Shown here piece by piece: positions 1-5,694 of a DNA stretch of 5,714 nucleotides; position 1 is the first letter of the stretch, and each line of letters starts with the position of its first letter. The translations under genes were made by a program, and so were the position numbers. Location of the stretch: the NCBI GenBank assembly GCA_002298545.1, contig DBKQ01000065.1:1-5714 (forward strand). The letters are read 5' to 3'. Source of the stretch: Prevotella sp. UBA746 (GTDB taxonomy: Bacteria; Bacteroidota; Bacteroidia; Bacteroidales; Bacteroidaceae). The notes below the pieces were generated by a model, which saw nothing but the letters and a program-made list of their open reading frames with translations, ran no database searches and had not been told where the DNA came from.

Positions 1-1029
1 AACGACAAGCGCACGATATACAATGCCGTTTACCGCGACGGCAAACAGGGTTTCTATTATATAAAGAGGTTTAACGTTACATCGGTTACCCGTGAACGTG
101 AATACGACTTGACACAGGGGAAACCGGGTTCAAGGGTCAACTATTTCACGGCAAATCCTAACGGAGAAGCTGAGGTCATAAAGGTAACCCTCGACCCTTC
201 ACCAAAGCTGAAAAACATCTTCATAGAAAAGGATTTCTCCAAGATTCTTGTCAAGGGAAGAAGTGCAATGGGAAATATCCTGACGAAATATCCTATTCAC
301 CGAATTTCACTGAAGAGCCACGGACACAGTACTCTCGGTGGCAGAAAGGTATGGTTCGACCCAGACGTAAACCGTCTGAACTATGACGACCACGGCACAC
401 TGCTCGGAGAATTCAACGAGGGCGACAGCATCCTCGTCATTCTTGAAAGCGGCGAATACTACATGACGAACTTCGACGCTAACAACCATTATGAGGACAA
501 CATCATGAGAATCGAGAAATTCAGTCCGCATAAAATATGGTGTGCCATAGTCCGTGATGCCGACCAAAAGGATATTCCATACATAAAGCGCTTTATCTTC
601 GAGGCATCAAAGAAGAAACAGAGCTTTATCGGAGAGAATCCGAAGAACGAGCTGTTGCTGCTAACAGACACTCCTTCGCCAAAGCTTCTGCTTACCTTCG
701 GCGGCGATGATGCCTTCCGTGGAACACAGGAAATCGACGTGAACGAGTTCGCCCTCGTCAAAGGATACAAAGCGAGGGGGAAACGACTTACAACCTTCCA
801 ACTTGACAAGCTGGAGGAACTTGAACCTGTCGAGGAACCAGACACGGAAGAGCCACAGGAGACAACATATGACACGGAGAATAAGGAAAATACCGAAAAT
901 CAGGAAGTTCTCAATCCGTCAGACAACACTGAAGACTCTGAAAATCTCGACCCTGATGCAGGAAAGAGCCAACAGCAGATAATCGACGAGATTACAGGGC
1001 AGCTGAATCTCTTTGACGACGAGAAATAA
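1..1029 (+). CDS. parC: DNA topoisomerase IV (gyrase-like) subunit A, C-terminal part, 5' truncated by window edge
   Basis: The reading frame is open from base 1, so the N-terminal breakage-reunion domain with the catalytic Tyr lies outside the window; 342 residues are visible. ParC with ParE forms the type II topoisomerase that decatenates chromosomes, and the C-terminal domain binds and wraps DNA. Visible residues 1 to about 270 read as beta-pinwheel repeats: a degenerate GyrA-box-like GRSAMG at 86-91, followed by the STLGGRKVWFD stretch, and a last blade with VKGYKARGKR at 253-262. Residues 272-342 form a low-complexity acidic tail (25 Asp/Glu against 3 Lys), ending in QLNLFDDEK. The sequence fits the Bacteroidetes protein usually named DNA gyrase/topoisomerase IV subunit A. 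It could in principle be GyrA, but the absence of a canonical GyrA box favours ParC. The next gene starts 13 bases downstream, suggesting co-transcription. Confidence 0.88.
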   Translation, partial: NDKRTIYNAVYRDGKQGFYYIKRFNVTSVTREREYDLTQGKPGSRVNYFTANPNGEAEVIKVTLDPSPKLKNIFIEKDFSKILVKGRSAMGNILTKYPIHRISLKSHGHSTLGGRKVWFDPDVNRLNYDDHGTLLGEFNEGDSILVILESGEYYMTNFDANNHYEDNIMRIEKFSPHKIWCAIVRDADQKDIPYIKRFIFEASKKKQSFIGENPKNELLLLTDTPSPKLLLTFGGDDAFRGTQEIDVNEFALVKGYKARGKRLTTFQLDKLEELEPVEEPDTEEPQETTYDTENKENTENQEVLNPSDNTEDSENLDPDAGKSQQQIIDEITGQLNLFDDEK

Positions 1030-1042
1030 AACATCTACAGGT

Positions 1043-1876
1043 ATGGGTATGACGACATTTAAAAAACGCACGGCAAAGCTGTTGCTTCTTATCGCAATTC
1101 TATTAATTCCGCATGGAGAAACAACAGGTTATGCCTTGCTCCATGCCCAAGAGAAGACTATAAACAATTCGCGCATGATAGGTGTCGGTGGCGTAAATAT
1201 CCTCGACACCTACTTGTCGCAAGAAAAGTATTCCGGAACAGAACTTCGCTACCTTTCCCATACCATAAGGGAAAGGGAAGGAAAGAAATGGTCGCGTATC
1301 ATCGTGCACCAGGGCGACGTGGCATACACAAGAAACAGAGCCGACAACGGCAATGAAATGGCTGCTGCATATAAATTCAGCTATGGATTTATGCGCGATT
1401 GGACATTCTTTGGCGACCGTCTTGACATTAAAGCCGGAGGAATGGTAGATACGAACATCGGATTCCTGTATAATACGCGAAACAGTAACAATCCCGCCCA
1501 GGCAAAGGTAAATATCGACATTGCTCCCGTTGCCGCCGCAACGTATCGCTTTCATGCCGGCAAGATGCCTCTGGCGGTAAGGTATGAAGTGAGTGCACCG
1601 CTATGCGGACTAATGTTCAGTCCGAACTACGGACAATCATATTACGAGATATTCTCTGAAGGCGACTACGACCATAACATCGTACCGACAACAATTGCCT
1701 GCACCCCGTCGCTTCGCCAGATGCTTACGCTCGATTTCAATATCCACAAGACTACAATTCGCATAGGATACCTCGGAGACTACAGGCAATCGGAAGTCAA
1801 CAATCTGAAATACCACAGTTATTCCCATATGTTTATGATTGGAATAACAAGGAGGTTTAAAATTATAAAGATGTAG
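1043..1876 (+). CDS. DUF3316-like secreted protein, probable outer-membrane beta-barrel, unknown function
   Basis: The product is 277 residues from ATG 1043. A second in-frame ATG at 1049 lies 7 bases after an AGG and would give 275 residues; the sequence does not decide between them. An overlapping TTG at 1013 inside parC is unlikely. Residues 8-23 are Lys/Arg-rich then strongly hydrophobic (KKRTAK then LLLLIAILLI), a signal peptide, with a plausible cleavage after LHA at residue 35. The mature start carries GVGGVN-ILDTYLS (47-59), which I associate from memory with the Bacteroidetes family DUF3316. The rest is rich in alternating polar/hydrophobic strands with Tyr and Phe, Gly-rich turns, and a last strand MFMIGITRRF near the C-terminus, as expected for an outer-membrane barrel. 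No catalytic motif is visible. It sits between parC and an S41 peptidase gene 4 bases downstream, so the last two probably share an mRNA and perhaps the envelope compartment. Confidence 0.72.
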   Translation: MGMTTFKKRTAKLLLLIAILLIPHGETTGYALLHAQEKTINNSRMIGVGGVNILDTYLSQEKYSGTELRYLSHTIREREGKKWSRIIVHQGDVAYTRNRADNGNEMAAAYKFSYGFMRDWTFFGDRLDIKAGGMVDTNIGFLYNTRNSNNPAQAKVNIDIAPVAAATYRFHAGKMPLAVRYEVSAPLCGLMFSPNYGQSYYEIFSEGDYDHNIVPTTIACTPSLRQMLTLDFNIHKTTIRIGYLGDYRQSEVNNLKYHSYSHMFMIGITRRFKIIKM

Positions 1877-1880
1877 CCCC

Positions 1881-2906
1881 ATGAAGAAGTTTTTCCCTTT
1901 GATAATTGTTATTTTCACCTGTGTCTTTCTGTCGATGCAGTTTTCTTCATGCATCGACGAGGATGAATACAGCGACTCGCCGCAAGGCAATTTCGAAGCC
2001 TTATGGAAAATTCTGGACCAACGCTACTGCTTCTTTGACTATAAAGGACAGGAGTACGGACTGGACTGGAATGAAATACACTCAAAATACTCTGCCCGCA
2101 TAAACAGCTCCATGACTGACGCACAACTGTTTGAAGTCATGGCAGACATGCTCAGCGAACTGAAAGACGGTCATGTAAATCTATATACCAGTTTCGACTA
2201 CGCCCGTTACTGGAGCTGGCAAGAAAACTATCCTAAGAATTTCAGCGACTCGCTGCAAAGAAAATATCTCGGTACGGACTATAGGATAACAGGCGGACTG
2301 AAATACCGAAAGCTCGACGACAATATCGGCTACATCCGCTGCGAGAGTTTTGAAAACTCCATCGGCGACGGCAATCTCGACAACGTGATGATGTATCTCG
2401 CCCCGTGTAATGCCCTCATCATCGACATCAGAAACAATGGGGGCGGAATGCTTACCATGGCAGAAAAACTTGCCGCCCGCTTTACGAACAAGGAGACTCT
2501 CGTGGGATATATCCAACACAAGACTGGAACGGGACATTCCGACTTCTCGGCGATGAAAGAGCAAAAGCTGAAACCGTCGAAGGGAATACGCTGGCAGAAG
2601 AAAGTATTTGTCTTGACAAACCGCTCCGTATACAGTGCGGCAAACGAGTTCGTGAAATACATGAAATGCTGTCCGGGAACTACCGTCGTCGGCGACAAGA
2701 CAGGTGGCGGAGCCGGAATGCCGTTCAGCAGCGAACTGCCAAACGGATGGAGCGTAAGGTTCAGCGCCTGTCCGATGTACGACAAAGACAAAAACTGTAC
2801 AGAATTCGGAATCTCTCCAGATTATAATGTAGCCCTCGACAATGAAAAAGCGGCAAAGGGGATAGACTCCATTATCGAATTTGCACGGCAATTGGCAAGG
2901 AAATAA
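1881..2906 (+). CDS. S41 family serine peptidase (tricorn/S41B-like) lipoprotein
   Basis: The product is 341 residues. It begins with a lipoprotein signal (MKKFFPLIIVIF, then FSSC with Cys24); the next residues IDEDE are acidic, resembling the Bacteroidetes surface-export signal for lipoproteins. Residues 36-105 form the helical N-terminal S41 region with DGH at 96-98. The peptidase core contains NIGYIR (148-153), the DIRNNGGG oxyanion-region motif (182-189), and TNRSVYSAANEF (246-257), with Ser252 as likely nucleophile. It then has GDKTGGGAG (271-279) and TEFGISPD (307-314), with Glu308 as likely partner of Ser252. The Lys of the Ser-Lys dyad in CtpA-type enzymes is replaced by Gly in the TGGGAG segment, so a tricorn-type His/Ser/Glu site (His98, Ser252, Glu308) is inferred. 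No PDZ domain fits between 98 and 252. Expected role: degrading peptides or proteins at the outer membrane; substrate unknown. ATG 1881 is the only start giving a full signal peptide. Confidence 0.87.
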   Translation: MKKFFPLIIVIFTCVFLSMQFSSCIDEDEYSDSPQGNFEALWKILDQRYCFFDYKGQEYGLDWNEIHSKYSARINSSMTDAQLFEVMADMLSELKDGHVNLYTSFDYARYWSWQENYPKNFSDSLQRKYLGTDYRITGGLKYRKLDDNIGYIRCESFENSIGDGNLDNVMMYLAPCNALIIDIRNNGGGMLTMAEKLAARFTNKETLVGYIQHKTGTGHSDFSAMKEQKLKPSKGIRWQKKVFVLTNRSVYSAANEFVKYMKCCPGTTVVGDKTGGGAGMPFSSELPNGWSVRFSACPMYDKDKNCTEFGISPDYNVALDNEKAAKGIDSIIEFARQLARK

Positions 2907-2918
2907 GCAAGGAAACAA
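2895..2918 (+). repeat. 12-bp tandem duplication spanning the S41 gene stop codon
   Basis: GCAAGGAAATAA (2895-2906) is followed immediately by GCAAGGAAACAA (2907-2918). Eleven of 12 bases match, and the single difference turns the stop codon TAA of the first copy into CAA in the second. The unit is four codons, so the duplication keeps the reading frame, which stays open for 20 more codons to TAA at 2967-2969. This is directly visible; the order of events is inferred. Confidence 0.85.
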
Positions 2919-3003
2919 GACAAAATCACGTTTTTACATAATATTATAATATCAGAACATAACATTTAACGATAGTATAATACGCTAAATAACGGAAATT
3001 ACG

Positions 3004-3011
3004 TAACTTTG
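3004..3011 (+). promoter_or_regulatory. Bacteroidetes -7 promoter element for glyS
   Basis: TAACTTTG matches the Bacteroidetes sigma-ABfr -7 consensus TAnnTTTG at every defined base. Transcription would start near 3018, leaving a leader of about 58 bases before the glyS ATG at 3076. No TTTG stands about 19 bases upstream, so the -33 element is weak or absent. The upstream stretch 2931-3000 is very AT-rich and includes a perfect 12-bp palindrome (ATATTATAATAT, 2941-2952), which may be an operator or merely AT-rich sequence. No convincing terminator for the S41 gene is visible in this interval, so some read-through into glyS is possible. Confidence 0.65.
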
Positions 3012-3075
3012 CAACAAATTTGTCTGCAGTAAAGACAAAATGCGACAAAAGACAATAACAAAACAATATAAAATC

Positions 3076-4617
3076 ATGGCACAAGAAGACGTTTTCAAGA
3101 AAATCGTTTCACATTGCAAGGAATACGGATTCGTATTTCCAAGTAGCGACATTTACGACGGACTGGCTGCAGTCTACGACTACGGACAGAATGGTGTAGA
3201 ACTGAAAAACAACATCAAGGAATACTGGTGGAAGAGCATGGTATTGCTCCACGAGAATATCGTGGGCATCGACTCTGCCATCTTTATGCACCCTACTATA
3301 TGGAAGGCAAGCGGCCACGTTGACGCTTTCAACGACCCGCTCATCGACAACCGCGACTCTAAGAAACGCTACCGCGCCGATGTTCTTATCGAAGACCAAA
3401 TAGCTAAATACGAGGAAAAGATTGACAAGGAGATTGCCAAGGCACGCAAGCGCTTCGGCGACAGCTTCGACGAGGCTAAGTTCCGCGAGACAAATCCTCG
3501 TGTCATCGAGCACCAGAAAAAACGCGACGCCCTCCACGAGCGTTACACCGAGGCAATGCAGGGACCAGACCTTGAAGCTCTGAAGCAGATTATCATCGAC
3601 GAGGAGATTGTTGACCCTATCAGCGGAACAAAGAACTGGACTGACGTACGCCAGTTTAACCTGATGTTCTCTACCGAGATGGGCTCTACTTCTGATGCAA
3701 CAAACAAGATTTACCTCCGTCCGGAAACCGCACAGGGTATCTTCGTGAATTACCTTAACGTACAGAAAACCGGTCGTATGAAGATACCTTTTGGAATCGC
3801 ACAAATCGGTAAGGCATTCCGCAACGAGATCGTTGCCCGCCAGTTCATCTTCCGTATGAGGGAGTTCGAGCAGATGGAGATGCAGTTCTTCGTTAAGCCG
3901 GGTACAGAGAAGGAATGGTTTGAGAAATGGAAGCAGTTCCGTATGAAATGGCACCAGGCTCTGGGCTTCGGACCTGAGAACTACCGTTTCCACGACCACG
4001 AGAAGCTCGCTTTCTATGCAAATGCCGCTACCGACATCGAGTTCAAGATGCCGTTCGGATTCAAGGAAGTTGAGGGTATCCACAGCCGTACCGACTACGA
4101 CCTGAAGCAGCACGAGAAATTCTCTGGCCGTTCTATCAAATACTTCGATCCGCAGACCAACGAGAGCTATACTCCGTATGACATCGAGACGAGTATCGGT
4201 GTTGACCGTATGTTCCTCTCTATCATGTGCCACTCTTTCGAGGAGGAAAAGCTGGAGAACGGCGAGACACGTACTGTATTGAAGCTCCCTGCAGCCCTGG
4301 CACCGGTGAAACTTGCCGTTTTACCATTGGTAAAGAAAGACGGTCTGCCAGAGAAGGCTCGCGAGATTATCAACAACCTGAAGTTCCACTTCAACTGCCA
4401 GTACGACGAAAAGGACACTATCGGAAAGCGCTATCGTCGTCAGGATGCTATCGGAACTCCATACTGCGTAACAGTAGACTACGATTCATTGAAGGACAAC
4501 TGCGTAACACTGCGTTTCCGCGACACTATGGAACAGGAGCGCGTAAGCATCGACCAGCTCAACAGTATCATTGAAGACAAGGTGAGCATAGCAAGTCTGC
4601 TCAAGAAATTGCAGTAA
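3076..4617 (+). CDS. glyS: Glycyl-tRNA synthetase (class II, alpha2 type)
   Basis: This cytoplasmic enzyme charges tRNA-Gly with glycine using ATP. The product is 513 residues from ATG 3076, the usual length for Bacteroidales. An in-frame ATG at 3040 would add 12 residues (MRQKTITKQYKI), but MAQEDVFKK matches the N-terminus I expect for the family. Visible features include YGFVFPSSDIYDG (17-29), IFMHPTIWKASGH (69-81), a charged helical insertion at about 105-175 without cysteines, and RPETAQGIF (215-223). Class II motif 2 is at 248-266 (FRNEIVARQ through FRMREFEQ), and the glycine/AMP-site stretch around GIHSRTDYD is at 334-342. Motif 3, GVDRMF, is at 375-380, and the anticodon-binding domain runs from about 405 to 510. 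Arginine is coded almost only by CGT/CGC (one AGG), unlike the mixed Arg codons of the S41 gene, as expected for high expression. It has its own promoter box upstream and probably shares an mRNA with the FKBP gene downstream. Confidence 0.97.
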   Translation: MAQEDVFKKIVSHCKEYGFVFPSSDIYDGLAAVYDYGQNGVELKNNIKEYWWKSMVLLHENIVGIDSAIFMHPTIWKASGHVDAFNDPLIDNRDSKKRYRADVLIEDQIAKYEEKIDKEIAKARKRFGDSFDEAKFRETNPRVIEHQKKRDALHERYTEAMQGPDLEALKQIIIDEEIVDPISGTKNWTDVRQFNLMFSTEMGSTSDATNKIYLRPETAQGIFVNYLNVQKTGRMKIPFGIAQIGKAFRNEIVARQFIFRMREFEQMEMQFFVKPGTEKEWFEKWKQFRMKWHQALGFGPENYRFHDHEKLAFYANAATDIEFKMPFGFKEVEGIHSRTDYDLKQHEKFSGRSIKYFDPQTNESYTPYDIETSIGVDRMFLSIMCHSFEEEKLENGETRTVLKLPAALAPVKLAVLPLVKKDGLPEKAREIINNLKFHFNCQYDEKDTIGKRYRRQDAIGTPYCVTVDYDSLKDNCVTLRFRDTMEQERVSIDQLNSIIEDKVSIASLLKKLQ

Positions 4618-4632
4618 GACACACAATGGGGC

Positions 4633-4659
4633 GGACAGGCAGTATTTCCTCGCCTGCCC
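4633..4659 (+). other. Imperfect hairpin in the glyS-FKBP spacer
   Basis: Bases 4633-4640 (GGACAGGC) can pair with 4652-4659 (GCCTGCCC), with one A-C mismatch and an 11-base loop. The sequence after it is A-rich (AATAAAAACA), not a T-run, so it is not a classical intrinsic terminator. No TAnnTTTG box occurs in the 69-base spacer, which argues that the FKBP gene is read from the glyS mRNA. The hairpin could mark an RNA processing or stability site, or mean nothing. Confidence 0.35.
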
Positions 4660-4686
4660 TCCTCAATAAAAACATTTAAAACAATA

Positions 4687-5358
4687 ATGAACAGAAAATA
4701 CTTTTTGGCACTTGTCCTTTTCATGGGCGTACTCATGGGACTTGCATCATGTAGCGAGACAAACGATGATACTGAAGAATATCCAGACTGGCAGAAGAAA
4801 AACACTGAATATTTTCAGAATATCTTCAATCAGGCATTGGCAGACATCGAGCAAAACGGCGAGAATAGCCAGTGGGACACCATACGCTGCTGGTCGCTCA
4901 ACGACACCGTGGCAAGACTCAACCCTACCGACTATATCGTTGTGCATAAGATAAAGAATGGCGACGGTAGCGGATGCCCTCTGTATACCGACTCGGTAAT
5001 GGTGCATAATCTCGGCAAGCTGCTTCCATCGACAAGCTATCCTAACGGATATGTTATAGAGAAGAGTTGGGACGGTGATTTCAACGACTACAACGCAGCT
5101 ACTGCATACCCGAAGAAATGGGCTGTCAGCGGACTCATCGACGGATATACCACGGCTCTCATGCGCATGCACATCGGCGACCGCTGGCAGGTCTACGTAC
5201 CGTGGACATTAGGCTATGGCACAAACGACTACAACAGTATTCCTGGCTACAGCGTTCTCTTATGGGATATTACGCTGCTGGGCTACTATCATCCAGGTGC
5301 TGAACAACCGAGCATTAATGCCAAGAAGAATAATTCAAATCTGTGGATTATGGAATAA
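4687..5358 (+). CDS. FKBP-type peptidyl-prolyl cis-trans isomerase, lipoprotein
   Basis: The product is 223 residues. The signal MNRKYFLALVLF ends in a clear lipobox, LASC, with Cys22 lipidated; SETNDDTEE follows, acidic as in surface-exported Bacteroidetes lipoproteins. Residues 33-95 are a charged linker region. The FKBP fold covers about 96-201. PLYTDSVMVHNLG (98-110) is the first strands, and VSGLIDGYTTALMRMHIGDRW (147-167) in sequence matches the family's GW..al..M.vGdkw segment. VPWTLGYG (171-178) and IPGYSVLLWDITLL (185-198) match the terminal strands. Expected role: proline isomerisation or chaperoning of envelope proteins. Compared with FKBP12, several pocket positions differ: Asn108 at Tyr26, Leu150 at Trp59 and Trp193 at Phe99, while Tyr177 (Tyr82) is kept. 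Activity may therefore be low. It lies 69 bases after glyS and is followed by a strong terminator. Confidence 0.88.
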   Translation: MNRKYFLALVLFMGVLMGLASCSETNDDTEEYPDWQKKNTEYFQNIFNQALADIEQNGENSQWDTIRCWSLNDTVARLNPTDYIVVHKIKNGDGSGCPLYTDSVMVHNLGKLLPSTSYPNGYVIEKSWDGDFNDYNAATAYPKKWAVSGLIDGYTTALMRMHIGDRWQVYVPWTLGYGTNDYNSIPGYSVLLWDITLLGYYHPGAEQPSINAKKNNSNLWIME

Positions 5359-5392
5359 ACAACCATATCAGCATACTATTGATTGCATCTTT

Positions 5393-5440
5393 AAAGCCAT
5401 ATTCTCTCTTCCTTATACGGAGATGAGAATATGGCTTTTT
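5393..5440 (+). terminator. Intrinsic terminator of the glyS-FKBP unit
   Basis: A perfect 14-bp stem joins 5393-5406 (AAAGCCATATTCTC) to 5425-5438 (GAGAATATGGCTTT). Its upper part can continue after a 2x2 internal loop through 5409-5412 with 5419-5422, closing a TTATAC loop. The descending arm ends in TTTTT, then GCTTTT. It lies 34 bases after the FKBP stop. The opposite strand has only a short T-run after the stem, so it works mainly on the plus strand. Confidence 0.87.
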
Positions 5441-5488
5441 GCTTTTCTCTATCGTTTGGTAGAAACACCAACAGCGTTTGGGCGAAAC

Positions 5489-5544
5489 ATCATCGGTATT
5501 TCTATTCTGCACTGAAGGTGCAGAATACAGATACATTTGGTGAT
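5489..5544. repeat. Long interrupted palindrome / hairpin element
   Basis: The core is a perfect 10-bp inverted repeat, TATTCTGCAC (5503-5512) and GTGCAGAATA (5518-5527), around the loop TGAAG. It extends outward past one C-C mismatch through 5496-5501 pairing with 5529-5534 (one G-T wobble). After an internal loop, ATCA (5489-5492) faces TGAT (5541-5544). No T-run follows, so it is unlikely to be a terminator. The size and form resemble REP-like intergenic palindromes, but copy number cannot be judged here. Confidence 0.7.
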
Positions 5545-5555
5545 ACTTATATTTG
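5532..5555 (+). promoter_or_regulatory. Two candidate Bacteroidetes -7 boxes
   Basis: TACATTTG (5532-5539) and TATATTTG (5548-5555) both match TAnnTTTG exactly and are 16 bases apart. Neither has a TTTG about 19 bases upstream. The first overlaps the right arm of the palindrome. No gene follows on the plus strand; a transcript would run through the tandem repeat towards the antisense side of the tRNA gene. Chance matches in AT-rich DNA are possible. Confidence 0.3.
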
Positions 5556-5611
5556 ATACTACCTTACTGTGGGAAACAAATCCCTTCATGGACTCTCTTC
5601 GTAGAAGAGTA

Positions 5612-5649
5612 AAGATAAAGAACTTCAAGAAAGATAAAGGATTTCAAGA
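5612..5649. repeat. 19-bp tandem direct repeat, two copies
   Basis: AAGATAAAGAACTTCAAGA (5612-5630) is directly followed by AAGATAAAGGATTTCAAGA (5631-5649), identical at 17 of 19 positions. The unit is purine-rich on the plus strand. It sits just beyond the T-run of the minus-strand tRNA terminator. Confidence 0.85.
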
Positions 5650-5686
5650 AAATAAAAAGACCTGTTATCGAATGATAACAGGTCTT
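5649..5686 (-). terminator. Intrinsic terminator of the minus-strand tRNA gene
   Basis: A perfect 13-bp stem, AAGACCTGTTATC (5657-5669) with GATAACAGGTCTT (5674-5686), closes a 4-base loop. Read on the minus strand, the stem runs into TTTTTATTTT, a good T-run. On the plus strand it is followed by ACTTTACG, so termination is mainly for minus-strand transcripts. It begins 8 bases after the tRNA 3' end. Confidence 0.87.
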
Positions 5687-5694
5687 ACTTTACG

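Larger units (their letters stand above)
5441..5648. other. Gene-free interval between convergent terminators
   Basis: I see no credible coding sequence here: the short frames lack family resemblance and cross the terminator. The interval contains the 5489-5544 palindrome, two -7-like boxes and the 19-bp tandem repeat, listed separately. It also has a 5-bp hairpin TTGGT/ACCAA (5456-5460 with 5467-5471), a GGGA/TCCC hairpin (5571-5574 with 5581-5584), and a 6-bp hairpin CTCTTC-GTA-GAAGAG (5595-5609). It could encode a small RNA, be a remnant of a dispersed repeat, or be neutral spacer. Confidence 0.5.

Noticed and set aside
1008..1015. TCTCTTTG as a -7 promoter box for the DUF3316-like gene
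   Set aside because: The second base of TAnnTTTG does not match, no -33 TTTG is present, and the bases encode the conserved-looking end of ParC.
1849..1855. AAGGAGG as a Shine-Dalgarno site for the S41 gene
   Set aside because: It is 25 bases upstream of ATG 1881, too far for ribosome positioning. It is explained by the Arg-Arg codons of the preceding gene, and Bacteroidetes make little use of such sites.
2181..2918. 245-codon open frame on the minus strand
   Set aside because: It is antisense to the S41 peptidase gene, which has clear motifs; its translation is Cys/Val/Phe-rich with no recognisable domain.
3040..3075. Alternative upstream start of glyS
   Set aside because: The extra 12 residues are basic and low in complexity, and MAQEDVFKK at 3076 matches the expected family N-terminus.
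3109..4233. 374-codon open frame on the minus strand
   Set aside because: It lies entirely opposite glyS, whose identity is certain. The long frame follows from glyS codon bias, and the translation resembles no family I know.
5216..5515. 99-codon plus-strand frame overlapping the FKBP gene end
   Set aside because: It is out of frame with the FKBP gene for its first half and then runs through the terminator hairpin; no start context or family resemblance.
5348..5536. 62-codon minus-strand frame
   Set aside because: It crosses both the FKBP terminator and part of the palindrome, and its translation has no recognisable features.
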